In this document: positions 1 to 8,355 of the stretch, one piece after another
Layout of the letters: each line of letters starts with the position of its first letter
Position numbering within the stretch: the stretch's first letter is position 1
Source: Anaerolineae bacterium
Lineage (GTDB): Bacteria > Chloroflexota > Anaerolineae > Anaerolineales > E44-bin32
DNA length: 19,008 bases
Direction: 5' to 3'
Assembly (NCBI GenBank): GCA_030598885.1
Contig: JAUVOZ010000018.1
Span: 1 to 19,008 of the forward strand
Notes under the pieces: generated by a model
Seen by the model: only the letters and a program-made list of their open reading frames with translations
Told to the model about the DNA's origin: nothing
The model's database searches: none
Position numbers and translations under genes: made by a program

Positions 1-29
1 CGGCACGAATTTTAGGGATAAGTAGAGAT

Positions 30-273
30 CAGTAGGCAGTAATCAGTAATCAGTAGACAGTAATCAGTAAACAGTAATCAGTAGACAGTAATTAGTAGAC
101 AGTAATCAGTAGACAGTAATTAGTAGACAGTAATCAGTAAACAGTACTTAGTAAACAGTAATTTGTGGTAGTAATTAATTATCTGTAATCGATCTTTAAT
201 GGACATGCATCTGAATACTGACTACTGACTTCTGACATCTGACTACTGATATCTGATTACTGAATACTGAAAA
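30..273. repeat. Heptad repeat element 1: inverted arms upstream of the HAD/crotonase fusion gene
   Basis: The left arm (30-162) is 19 consecutive 7-base units beginning CAGTA or TAGTA. CAGTAAT mostly alternates with CAGTAGA or CAGTAAA, giving a secondary 14-base period. A 48-base unique AT-rich stretch follows (163-210). The right arm (211-273) is nine units of CTGANNN type (CTGAATA, CTGACTA, CTGACAT, CTGATTA and similar), close to the reverse complement of the left-arm units. The transcript could therefore fold into a long imperfect hairpin. The last unit, CTGAAAA, merges directly into the SD sequence GGAG at 274-277. No gene is visible in 1-282. Units of 7 bases carrying TAG, TAA or TGA close all reading frames. 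This is a dispersed intergenic repeat of unknown function; the repeat structure itself is read directly from the sequence. Confidence 0.93.
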
Positions 274-285
274 GGAGAAGCGTTG

Positions 286-2163
286 ATGAACATCGAGAAA
301 GTTGGAGTCGTAGGTTGTGGGCTGATGGGGGCAGGCATCGCCCAGACAGCAGCCCAAGCCGGCTACACCACCATCGTACGTGAGCTCAATGAGGAATTAT
401 TGGAAAAGGGACTCAGTCGTATCAGTGGTTTCTTGGATAAGGGGGTGGAAAAGAAGAAACTGACCCAGGTGAAACGAGACGCGACCTGGGAATGTATTCG
501 CGGCACAACTGATCTGTCTGACCTTGCTGACTGCGATCTGGTGATCGAGGTCATTTTTGAGGATCTCAATGCCAAACAAGAGCTGTTTGGGGAACTGGAC
601 AGTATTTGCCATGAGAACACTATCTTCGCCAGCAATACTTCATCTCTCTCCATCGCAGAGATAGCATCTGTCACCGGACGACCTGAGAGGGTGACCGGAC
701 TGCACTATTTTTTCCCCTCGGTCATCAACCAGTTACTCGAGGTCGTCGCAACTGAACAGACGGAACCTGAGGTGATCGAAGCATTGCTCGTCTTCGCGCG
801 CACAACAGGTAAGATTCCCATCGTCGTCAAGGATGCGCCGGGGTTTGCCGTCAACCGATACTTCGTTCCCTGGCTGAATGAGGCGGTGCGGATGCTGGAC
901 GAGGGTCTGGCAAACATCCCCACGATCGATGAGGCCGCCGGTGAGAGTTTTAAAATTAGAATGGGACCATTTGCGCTCATGAATGCAACCGGAATTCCCA
1001 TTGCACATCATTGCACCGTCTCTTTTGCAGAATCCAAGGGAGAGTTTTACAGACCAGCAACTGGATTAGATGCTCAATTAGAAGCTGGCAAACCGTGGGA
1101 CTTGGATGGCGAGGTGGACGAGACGGCGAAAGGTGCGATTGGCGAAAGACTGATGGGTGTCGTTTTTGGTGTGGCTTCTCAATTGGTTGAAGAAGGCGTG
1201 GCTTCTATCGAGGATACTGATCGAGGGGCGTTGGTAGGTTTACGTTGGGTAAGGGGTCCATTTGGCATGATGAACGATATAGGAATAGATCGGGCACTAG
1301 AGTTGGTTGAACAAGTCGATGTGCATTACGATTCATTCGATATGCCAGACCTCTTACGGCAGCAGGTTGCTGAGGGTCAACCCTGGACGCTGCGCGAGGT
1401 GAAGTTAGAGACTAAGGATAGAGTCGCCACGATCACTATGAACCGACCTGAGGCTATGAACGCACTCAACGAGAAAGTGCTCAGAGAGCTGAAGAATACC
1501 ATCGCCGAGCTGCGAGAGGATTCTACCGTGCGGGCGGTTATCATCACCGGTGAGGGGTCAGCATTCATCGCAGGTGCCGACATCAAGACCATGCTGGCTG
1601 CAGATCTAGCCGAAGTCGAAGAGTTCACCCGCCTCGGTCAGGGTGTGATGGATGACATCGAAAGGTTGGATAAGCCGGTTATCGCCGCCATCAATGGCTT
1701 CGCTCTAGGTGGGGGACTTGAATTGGCTCTGGCCTGCGACATCCGCCTAGCCTCCACGGAGGCCCGAATGGGTTTCCCTGAGGTTGGGTTGGGCATCTTC
1801 CCCGGCTTCGGTGGCTCCCAACGGGCGACACGACTGATTGGAAAGGGCCAAGCTTGTGAGCTGATCTTTACCGGTAAACATATAAACGCCGAAGAGGCGG
1901 CGCACATAGGATTGGTCAATCGGGTTGTCCCACCTCAGAAGCTGATGATTGAAGCGCGGAGGCTAGCGGAACGCATTGCCGGACAAGGTCCGATCGCGGT
2001 AGCAAAAGCTAAGACGGCCATTAATCAAGCGTTGCAGACAGGATTAGATGCTGGTCTAGCGTTCGAGCTTGAAGCTGTGATGGAAACCTTCGATACCGAG
2101 GATCAAAAGGAAGGGATGACGGCCTTCCTTGAGAGAAGGAAACCGGAGTTTAAAGGGCAGTAA
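286..2163 (+). CDS. Fused 3-hydroxyacyl-CoA dehydrogenase / enoyl-CoA hydratase (HAD N-terminal, crotonase C-terminal)
   Basis: This bifunctional beta-oxidation enzyme (625 aa) hydrates 2-enoyl-CoA and oxidises the 3-hydroxyacyl-CoA with NAD, or runs in reverse. The Rossmann motif GCGLMGAG is at residues 10-17. The dehydrogenase catalytic pair is His140 and Glu152, with Asn190 after it; these spacings match the known HAD dyad and asparagine. A HAD C-terminal region follows, then a crotonase domain from about residue 371 with both catalytic glutamates, Glu479 (GGGLELA) and Glu499 (GFPEVGLG). The domain order is opposite to FadB and resembles archaeal-type crotonyl-CoA hydratase/3-hydroxybutyryl-CoA dehydrogenase fusions. 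The usual HFFNP motif reads HYFFP here. ATG 286 is preferred over TTG 283 because GGAG at 274-277 lies 8 bases upstream. The stop codon is contributed by the first unit of the next heptad element. The substrate chain length cannot be told from sequence. Confidence 0.94.
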   Translation: MNIEKVGVVGCGLMGAGIAQTAAQAGYTTIVRELNEELLEKGLSRISGFLDKGVEKKKLTQVKRDATWECIRGTTDLSDLADCDLVIEVIFEDLNAKQELFGELDSICHENTIFASNTSSLSIAEIASVTGRPERVTGLHYFFPSVINQLLEVVATEQTEPEVIEALLVFARTTGKIPIVVKDAPGFAVNRYFVPWLNEAVRMLDEGLANIPTIDEAAGESFKIRMGPFALMNATGIPIAHHCTVSFAESKGEFYRPATGLDAQLEAGKPWDLDGEVDETAKGAIGERLMGVVFGVASQLVEEGVASIEDTDRGALVGLRWVRGPFGMMNDIGIDRALELVEQVDVHYDSFDMPDLLRQQVAEGQPWTLREVKLETKDRVATITMNRPEAMNALNEKVLRELKNTIAELREDSTVRAVIITGEGSAFIAGADIKTMLAADLAEVEEFTRLGQGVMDDIERLDKPVIAAINGFALGGGLELALACDIRLASTEARMGFPEVGLGIFPGFGGSQRATRLIGKGQACELIFTGKHINAEEAAHIGLVNRVVPPQKLMIEARRLAERIAGQGPIAVAKAKTAINQALQTGLDAGLAFELEAVMETFDTEDQKEGMTAFLERRKPEFKGQ

Positions 2164-2330
2164 TCAGTATTCAGTATTCAGTAATCAGTAATCAGTATTC
2201 AGTATTCAGTAGGCAGTAAACAGAAAGCAGTATTCGATGACTATAAATCAGGTGAATGCCGGCAACATATATAGGACACCAATCTGACTACTAACGTCTG
2301 ACTACTGACGTCTGACTACTGATATCTGAC
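2158..2330. repeat. Heptad repeat element 2: inverted arms, overlaps the upstream stop codon and abuts the next SD
   Basis: The left arm (2158-2234) is 11 units such as CAGTAAT, CAGTATT and CAGTAGG. The first unit supplies the last sense codon (CAG) and the TAA stop of the upstream fusion gene. The loop is 2235-2283 (49 bases, no recognisable gene). The right arm (2284-2330) is six units (CTGACTA, CTAACGT, CTGACTA, CTGACGT, CTGACTA, CTGATAT) plus CTGAC, ending directly at AGGAGG (2331-2336), the SD of the dehydratase gene. It has the same architecture as the element at 30-273 but different unit variants, so it is not a simple copy. Confidence 0.93.
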
Positions 2331-2343
2331 AGGAGGATCGATC

Positions 2344-3591
2344 TTGGCAGAAAAGCGGAAGGTAATCAGGAAAAGGATAAAAGCCGCGGATGAGATGAAG
2401 CGGTTCATGGCCGATCATTATTACCAACTCGATAATGCTGCAAAGACGGGTGAGGAAAAGGTGGCTTGGTGTTCAAGCGTGGGCCCCGCCGAAATCCTCA
2501 GAGCGATGGGCTTCCTGGTCTTCTTCCCCGAGACCCATTCCGCGATGCTGGGTGCTACACGCATGGCCACGGAATTAATCCCTCACGCCAATGCACGAGG
2601 TTACACACCCGAAATCTGTTCATACCTCACCGCGGACATCGGCGCTTTCTTGCAGGGTGTGACCCCATTGTCAAGAGCATACGAGGGGATAGAAAGTGTG
2701 CCCAAACCAGATGTGTTGGTTTTCAACACCAATCAGTGTAGAGATGTCCAGGATTGGTTTGCATGGTATTCCAGAGAGTTTGACGCCCCATTAGTAGGTA
2801 TTCATACACATAGGGGGGTTAAAGATGTAACCGAGAGCCACATCTCTTCCATCGCCATACAATTGGAGGCTATGATTGAGCCTTTAGCAGAGATATCGGG
2901 CAAGCGGTTCGATATGAATGAACTCAAGAGAGTGGTAGCACTTTCACGGGAGTGCTCTGACCTGTGGAAGAAGGTCCTTGACACCGCGGCTGCAATTCCA
3001 TCTCCGTTGACGTTTTTCGATGGCACCACACTTATGGGACCCGCGGTCGTGGGGAGAGGAACTCAACCGGCAGTAGATTTTTATAAGATCCTACTCGCCG
3101 AGCTTGAACAAAGAGTAGAAAATCATGCTGGGGCTGTGGAAGACGAGCGATTTAGGATTTATTGGGAAGGTATGCCTATCTGGGGTCGATTAAGAGCCCA
3201 TTCTGAGTTGTTCGCTGAGTTGAAGACCTGTGTGCTTGCTTCGACCTACTGCAATAGCTGGATTTTCTCTGCGTTTGACGCCGAGGATCCATTTAGAAGC
3301 ATGGCAAAAGCATACACGGAGTTGTTTATCGTGCGGTCAGATGACGCCAAAGAGGAATACATAAAAGCGATGATCGAATTCTTCAATGTCGACGGCGTCA
3401 TCTTTCATGATGCCAGAACCTGCCCCAATAATTCCAATTGTCGTTACGGTATGCCTCAACGGCTTGAGGCGGATACAGGTATTCCAAGCCTAATCATAGA
3501 TGGAGACTTGAATGATCTGAGGTGTCTCTCCGATGAACAGACCAACACAAACATCGAAGCTTTTATTGAACAACTTGAGGAACATAGATAA
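2344..3591 (+). CDS. 2-hydroxyacyl-CoA dehydratase / benzoyl-CoA reductase subunit family protein (HgdB/BcrC/BzdN-like)
   Basis: This 415-aa iron-sulfur protein belongs to the family that receives low-potential electrons from an ATP-hydrolysing activator. Members remove water from 2-hydroxyacyl-CoA, reduce benzoyl-CoA, or carry a double-cubane cluster. Family features seen are AWCSSVGPAEILRAMG (41-56), EICSY (90-94), NQCRD (130-134), EGMPIW (275-280), HDARTC (355-360) and the C-terminal DGDLNDLR region. Likely cluster ligands by position are Cys92, Cys132 and Cys360. Further cysteines are at 43, 204, 296, 303, 366 and 394. The TTG start at 2344 is supported by AGGAGG at 2331-2336, 7 bases away. 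No second dissimilar dehydratase subunit lies anywhere in the window, while the matching activator is at 8356-9147. It may be homodimeric like YjiM/double-cubane proteins, or its partner may lie outside. The exact reaction is not determinable. Confidence 0.88.
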   Translation: MAEKRKVIRKRIKAADEMKRFMADHYYQLDNAAKTGEEKVAWCSSVGPAEILRAMGFLVFFPETHSAMLGATRMATELIPHANARGYTPEICSYLTADIGAFLQGVTPLSRAYEGIESVPKPDVLVFNTNQCRDVQDWFAWYSREFDAPLVGIHTHRGVKDVTESHISSIAIQLEAMIEPLAEISGKRFDMNELKRVVALSRECSDLWKKVLDTAAAIPSPLTFFDGTTLMGPAVVGRGTQPAVDFYKILLAELEQRVENHAGAVEDERFRIYWEGMPIWGRLRAHSELFAELKTCVLASTYCNSWIFSAFDAEDPFRSMAKAYTELFIVRSDDAKEEYIKAMIEFFNVDGVIFHDARTCPNNSNCRYGMPQRLEADTGIPSLIIDGDLNDLRCLSDEQTNTNIEAFIEQLEEHR

Positions 3592-3642
3592 AGTGCACGA
3601 TAGAGTGATAAGCGGAAAGGGAAGGTGGGTAAGGAGAGGTGA

Positions 3643-5745
3643 ATGCTAGACAGTTTATTTCGACCTAAGTCGGTCGCGGTCATTGGCGCCTCCACCAAGG
3701 ATCTCTCGATTGGCAACCGGATTGTAAAAAACCTTATCGATTTTGGCTTCAAGGGATCCATTTACCCAATTAGCCTGAAAGCGGATGAAATCCTAGGCGT
3801 CCAAGCATATAAATCAATTTTAGATGTTCCAGGTGATGTCGATGTTGTGCATATGGTTATTCGGAGCAAATTTGTACCTCAAGCGATCGATGATTGTGGG
3901 GAAAAAGGCGTCAAGTTCGTCATTCTGAACGGTGGAGGCTTCGCGGAGGTTGGCCCGGAGGGAGCCGCCATACAAGAGGACTGTCTTAGCAGGGCTAAGA
4001 CTCACGGCATTAGAATATTAGGCCCTAACTGTCAAGGGATAATCAACACCGATCCTGATGTACGCGCATACTGCAACTTCACTTTTACCAAGCCAGATCC
4101 AGGGTCTATCTCCATTGTCGCGCTTAGTGGTGGTGTTGCCGAGGCAATTCACCAAGCTTTTGCTGAAATGGGTATTGGAACCAGGATGTATGCCTCCAAC
4201 GGGAATGCTTGTGACGTCACCATACCTGAGATCCTTAGATATTACGGAGACGACCAGGGAACGCGGGTGATTGTGCTATACGTTGAAGGACTTCGGGACC
4301 CAGAAACATTCTTGAAGGTAGCAAGGGAGGTGGCAGCGAAAAAACCAATCCTCGCCATGAAAGCAGGGCGCACAGAAGAGGGTGCGAAGGCGGCTGCTTC
4401 GCATACTGGGGGTCTTGCGAAAGAAGATCTCGCCACCGATCTCATATTTGAAAAGACAGGCATCCTCTCCTTCACCGATGAGGAAGAATTATGCCAGGCG
4501 GCGGTTGCTTTTAGTTCTCAACCCATACCGAAGGGCAATCGTGTAGGCATGATCACCAATACCGGTGGTCCAGCGGTCATTGCGACAGATGTGCTCATCA
4601 ACGCCGGATTGATAATACCCCCCCTTTCCGAAAAGGCGAAAGCGGTTCTAAGGGAAAAGCTTTTCCCCGAAGCCTCCGTGGGTAACCCTATCGACGTACT
4701 GGCAACCGCTGGGGCAGAACAATTCCGGGCTGCGATAGACATAGTTATGGAAGAAGATCAGATTGACAGTGTATATCTGAATTTCGTCACACCTTTCTTT
4801 GTGGATGCGGAAAGCATCGCCAGAGAAATCGTCGAAGTGAATAAAGAGAGAAGGAAACCGATTATCTGCAACCTGATGACGGATAAGCGCCAGTGGGTCG
4901 GAACGGTGGAAACCTTGAAGCAGGGTGGGGTTCCATATTACAGCTTCCCCAGTACAGCAGCAAAGGTGCTTACAGCGTTAACCAAGTATAGCGAGATCCG
5001 CGTGCGAGATATTGGCCAGGTTAGAAGGTTCGATGATGTTGATCGGGAGAAAGCTGAATATGTACTTCGGAAAGTAAAAGAGGCTGGGCGTGAATTACTC
5101 TCCGCAACCGATGTGTACGGGATTTTAGACGCATATGGAATTCCTGCTGCAGACTGGCGCATAGCAGCCGATGCCGCTGAGGCCGTGGAAGCTGCGGCTG
5201 AAATAGATTTTCCAGTTGTGGTTAAAGCAGACGCGGAAACGATCGTTCACAAGAGTGATGTCGCCGGCGTAGTAGTCGATCTTTGGGATAGCGATTCTGT
5301 ACAGGCTGTCGTAGAAGAGATGGAAGAGAGGTTGGAGGTTAAAGACCTGAAGTTTCTGATTCAGAAATACCTCTCTGGTGGCAAGGAGGTCATTATTGGT
5401 GCTAAAGCCGAGGAAGGGCTTGGACACCTGGTGATGTTCGGGATAGGTGGCATCTATGTCGAAATCATGAAGGATGTGATATTCAAGCTTACTCCGGTAA
5501 CGAAGGTTGAGGCACAGGAAATGATCTCTTCACTTCGCGCAGCACCATTATTGGAGGGTGTAAGGGGGGAGAAAGGAATTCACCAGGAAGGGATCATAGA
5601 ACTTATCCAACGCGTTTCTCAATTGGTTTCTGATTGGCCAACGATCCAAGAACTGGATTTGAATCCGATTATCGCATATAAGGATAAGGTCTTCGTCGTT
5701 GATGCTCGAATTTCCGTCTCCAATAGCTATTCGGGAGAAAGATAG
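3643..5745 (+). CDS. ADP-forming acyl-CoA synthetase, fused alpha-beta form (acetyl-CoA synthetase/ligase, NDP-forming)
   Basis: This 700-aa enzyme converts acyl-CoA, ADP and phosphate to acid, CoA and ATP (or the reverse), and is a common energy-conserving step in anaerobes. The CoA-binding domain begins at once (SVAVIGAS near residues 8-15). Succinyl-CoA-ligase-like domains follow, with the phosphohistidine loop ASHTGG (His254). The C-terminal ATP-grasp domain holds VKADAETIVHKSD with the second relay histidine, His536. The glutamate of the LYVEGLRDPE motif is also kept. Both histidines of the phosphate relay being present argues for an active enzyme, unlike inactive Pat-type relatives. ATG 3643 follows AAGGAG at 3631-3636. 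The next gene starts 2 bases after the stop, so the two are almost certainly co-transcribed. Substrate preference (acetyl, branched or aryl acyl) is not visible. Confidence 0.93.
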   Translation: MLDSLFRPKSVAVIGASTKDLSIGNRIVKNLIDFGFKGSIYPISLKADEILGVQAYKSILDVPGDVDVVHMVIRSKFVPQAIDDCGEKGVKFVILNGGGFAEVGPEGAAIQEDCLSRAKTHGIRILGPNCQGIINTDPDVRAYCNFTFTKPDPGSISIVALSGGVAEAIHQAFAEMGIGTRMYASNGNACDVTIPEILRYYGDDQGTRVIVLYVEGLRDPETFLKVAREVAAKKPILAMKAGRTEEGAKAAASHTGGLAKEDLATDLIFEKTGILSFTDEEELCQAAVAFSSQPIPKGNRVGMITNTGGPAVIATDVLINAGLIIPPLSEKAKAVLREKLFPEASVGNPIDVLATAGAEQFRAAIDIVMEEDQIDSVYLNFVTPFFVDAESIAREIVEVNKERRKPIICNLMTDKRQWVGTVETLKQGGVPYYSFPSTAAKVLTALTKYSEIRVRDIGQVRRFDDVDREKAEYVLRKVKEAGRELLSATDVYGILDAYGIPAADWRIAADAAEAVEAAAEIDFPVVVKADAETIVHKSDVAGVVVDLWDSDSVQAVVEEMEERLEVKDLKFLIQKYLSGGKEVIIGAKAEEGLGHLVMFGIGGIYVEIMKDVIFKLTPVTKVEAQEMISSLRAAPLLEGVRGEKGIHQEGIIELIQRVSQLVSDWPTIQELDLNPIIAYKDKVFVVDARISVSNSYSGER

Positions 5746-5747
5746 CT

Positions 5748-7307
5748 ATGGCCAGTTGGTTGAATTTGGGTCAAGTCCTTAAAGTAAACGCAAAGAAATT
5801 TCCACATACTATTGCGTTGAAGGACAAGGATAGGAAATTCACATACCCAGAAGTAAACCGGCGAGTAAATAAGTTAGCTCACAGCCTTCTTGCTCTGGGT
5901 TTAGACAAAGGGGACAAGGTCGCGGTATTGCTTGAAAATTGCATTGAGATCGTGGAGGTCTATCTGGCTACCGCGAAGACAGGAATTGTCATAGTGCCGG
6001 TAAATTTCCGTTTGGTAGGCTCGGAAGTCGCGTATATCGTAAACAACTCCGATGCCCAAGCGTTTATCGTGCACGATGAGTTCACCCCAACAGTTGACGC
6101 TATAAAACCAAAACTAAAGAATATTGACGCCGATCGCTATATCGTTGTAGGTAAGGAGATCGACGGATATCGGGAGTATGAGGCGTTTATTCAAGCGTAC
6201 CCCGAGAGCGAGCCGGAGATAATGGTTGATCCGCGTGACACTTGGATCTTGATCTACACTTCGGGAACCACCGGCAAACCCAAAGGGGTTGTTCGTTCTC
6301 ACGAATCGCATATTGCATTCTATCTCATCAACGCGGTCGATTTTGGGTTCAACGAACATGATGTTTGCCTAAATGTCATGCCATTGTGCCACATCAACTC
6401 CACTTTTTTTACCTTCACCTTTACTTATATTGGCGGCACTGCCTATATCCATCCCGCGCGCTCATTTCGAGCTGAAGAAATCTTGGAGATCATCGAGAGG
6501 GAAAAGATAACCTTCATCTCGCTCATCCCGACGCATTACAACCTGATATTGAACGTGCCAGAGGTAGCGGAAAAGCGTGATGTAAGTTCGATTCGAAAAC
6601 TACTTTGCTCTTCAGCACCGGTCAGGAAGGACATGAAACTTGCCATTATGGACTTCTTCCCAGGTGTCGAACTCTACGAGGCGTATGGTTCTACCGAAGC
6701 GGGGATCGTTACCGTGCTCAAGCCTGAGGATCAGCTCAGAAAGCTGGGCTCCATAGGTTTCGAATCGCTGGGCACAGACTTAGTCAAGATCCTGGACGAA
6801 GATGGTAATGAAGTTAAGGTCGGTGAGATAGGCGAGTTATTTTCTCGTGGTCCCATGCTCTTCGATGAGTATTACAAAATGCCAGAAAAAACTAGTGCTT
6901 CGTTTAGAGAGGGTTGGTTCAGTGCCGGCGATATGGCTAGGCGGGACGAAGATGGCTTCTTCGAAATAGTAGACCGCAAGGATAACTTGATCATCACTGG
7001 CGGCGAGCATGTTTATCCCAGCGAGGTAGAGAAGGTGATCGGTTCCCATCCCAGCGTCCTGGATGTGGCGATCATTGGCTTATCGGATGAAAAATGGGGA
7101 GAGTCGGTTACAGCGTTCATCATCCCCAAAGATCCCAACAACCCACCCGATGAGAAGGAGATCATCTCCTTTTGCAGGGACAAGATTACCGGTTATAAGC
7201 GTCCTAAGGAAGTACATCTAATATCTCAAGAAGAGATGCCTAGGACAGGGTCAGGGAAGATCCTCCATCGCGCACTACGTATGCGTTATGAGGGCAGACT
7301 CGAATAG
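5748..7307 (+). CDS. AMP-forming acyl-CoA synthetase (ANL superfamily, CaiC/long-chain ligase-like)
   Basis: This 519-aa ligase activates a carboxylic acid to its CoA thioester through an acyl-adenylate. The P-loop motif YTSGTTGKPKG is at residues 170-180, the adenine-site motif YEAYGSTEAG in the middle, and the hinge block GWFSAGDMARRDEDGFFEIVDR-like in the C-terminal third. The catalytic lysine is Lys504 in PRTGSGKILHR. Length and motifs are complete. The start at 5748 lies 2 bases after the upstream stop, with GGGAG at 5733-5737 inside the preceding gene as SD. Being coupled to an ADP-forming synthetase suggests one enzyme charges the incoming acid and the other harvests ATP from the product. 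The substrate is unknown; CaiC-like crotonobetaine/carnitine ligases are only a family resemblance. Confidence 0.92.
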   Translation: MASWLNLGQVLKVNAKKFPHTIALKDKDRKFTYPEVNRRVNKLAHSLLALGLDKGDKVAVLLENCIEIVEVYLATAKTGIVIVPVNFRLVGSEVAYIVNNSDAQAFIVHDEFTPTVDAIKPKLKNIDADRYIVVGKEIDGYREYEAFIQAYPESEPEIMVDPRDTWILIYTSGTTGKPKGVVRSHESHIAFYLINAVDFGFNEHDVCLNVMPLCHINSTFFTFTFTYIGGTAYIHPARSFRAEEILEIIEREKITFISLIPTHYNLILNVPEVAEKRDVSSIRKLLCSSAPVRKDMKLAIMDFFPGVELYEAYGSTEAGIVTVLKPEDQLRKLGSIGFESLGTDLVKILDEDGNEVKVGEIGELFSRGPMLFDEYYKMPEKTSASFREGWFSAGDMARRDEDGFFEIVDRKDNLIITGGEHVYPSEVEKVIGSHPSVLDVAIIGLSDEKWGESVTAFIIPKDPNNPPDEKEIISFCRDKITGYKRPKEVHLISQEEMPRTGSGKILHRALRMRYEGRLE

Positions 7308-7366
7308 GACTATCGCCCTGGCGACTGGCTATACCTTTGCATGCGAAGGAAGAGGAGGTTGAACAT

Positions 7367-8320
7367 ATGGCACGCGAACCCAAGATTGCCATCATCGGAG
7401 TGGGCCCTGTAGGTGGCATCCTGGCCGCACATCTAGCCCATGCTGGTCACTATATCGTGTCGTGTGACATCCAAATACCTCATCTAAACGTCATTAAAGA
7501 AAGAGGATTGTCCATCACCGGTGTCTCAGAGATGATCGCTGAATGCAAGCGGGTTGCTTACAATGTTTCCGAACTTTCAAATTTCCCTGATCTCGACACG
7601 ATCATCATTTCCACCAAAGCATCTATTCTCCCGCAACTTATTCCAGAAATCGCAAAGGTAGCCCGACCTGGGATGCGTTTCATTAGTTGTCAAAATGGCC
7701 TCGATAACGAGGAATGCCTGGCTGAAACATTTAATCCAGACAATGTTCTCCGTATCGTTATCAACTATGGCGGTAGTCAAATGGGTGATGGAAATATTTA
7801 CATGTCATTCTTTAATCCGCCCAACTACATTGGCGCCATGTCACCCGAGGGAGAACCACTAGCCCGTATACTGGCGAAAATGTTGACCGAGTCGGGACTC
7901 GAGACACAATTCACAACCGACATCAAAAAGTACGAATGGGAGAAAGTCGTCCTCAATGCAGCCCTCAACCCAGTATGCGCGTTAACCCGCAAGCCAATGA
8001 AGGACATGATGGACTTTGAACTCACCGAATTATTAGTCGAAGAACTCCTGCGCGAGGGAGTCGCGGTAGCCGAAGCAGCCGGCATAACCTTCGACGCTGG
8101 GTTTCTCGAACACGGCATCCAATACCTGAAGAATGCGGGTTACCACAGAACGTCAATGCACCAGGATATTCTCCGCCAACTCCCAACCGAAATCGACTGG
8201 ATCAGCAGCAAGATTGTTGAGTGGGGACGCACGCACGATGTCCAAACCCCGTATAACTTCGTTATCGCGGCGCTCATCAAGGGTTTGGAGATGGAGTCGG
8301 GAGCACCGGAAGAGCATTAG
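7367..8320 (+). CDS. Ketopantoate reductase family (ApbA/PanE-like) NAD(P)-dependent 2-oxoacid reductase
   Basis: This 317-aa dehydrogenase has an N-terminal Rossmann fold (IAIIGVGPVGG, residues 7-17) and an ApbA C-terminal helical domain. Family features are the lysine-containing KYEWEKVVLNAALNP segment and the TEIDWISSKIVEWG segment, whose glutamate and aspartate match the PanE active-site region. PanE itself reduces 2-dehydropantoate for CoA synthesis, but many paralogues reduce other 2-oxoacids to (R)-2-hydroxyacids. Its position between an acyl-CoA ligase and the activator of a 2-hydroxyacyl-CoA dehydratase favours the second role (inference). ATG 7367 is chosen because AGAGGAGG (7351-7358) stands 8 bases upstream. 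An in-frame TTG at 7337 would put this SD inside the coding region and add 10 charged, non-family residues. Confidence 0.85.
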   Translation: MAREPKIAIIGVGPVGGILAAHLAHAGHYIVSCDIQIPHLNVIKERGLSITGVSEMIAECKRVAYNVSELSNFPDLDTIIISTKASILPQLIPEIAKVARPGMRFISCQNGLDNEECLAETFNPDNVLRIVINYGGSQMGDGNIYMSFFNPPNYIGAMSPEGEPLARILAKMLTESGLETQFTTDIKKYEWEKVVLNAALNPVCALTRKPMKDMMDFELTELLVEELLREGVAVAEAAGITFDAGFLEHGIQYLKNAGYHRTSMHQDILRQLPTEIDWISSKIVEWGRTHDVQTPYNFVIAALIKGLEMESGAPEEH

Positions 8321-8355
8321 CATCATCCGGAAAGAGATCGATGGGTTAATAACAA

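Noticed and set aside
1..10. The first bases resemble a cloning adapter (CGGCACGA)
   Set aside because: Ten bases at a window edge are not enough to call vector, and the following sequence is continuous genomic-looking repeat.
30..162. CRISPR-like array
   Set aside because: Units are 7 bases with no spacers between them; this is a simple tandem array, and no cas gene is present.
7337..7366. TTG start extending the PanE-like protein by 10 residues
   Set aside because: The extension contains the strong AGAGGAGG SD that fits ATG 7367, and the Rossmann strand should begin near the N-terminus.
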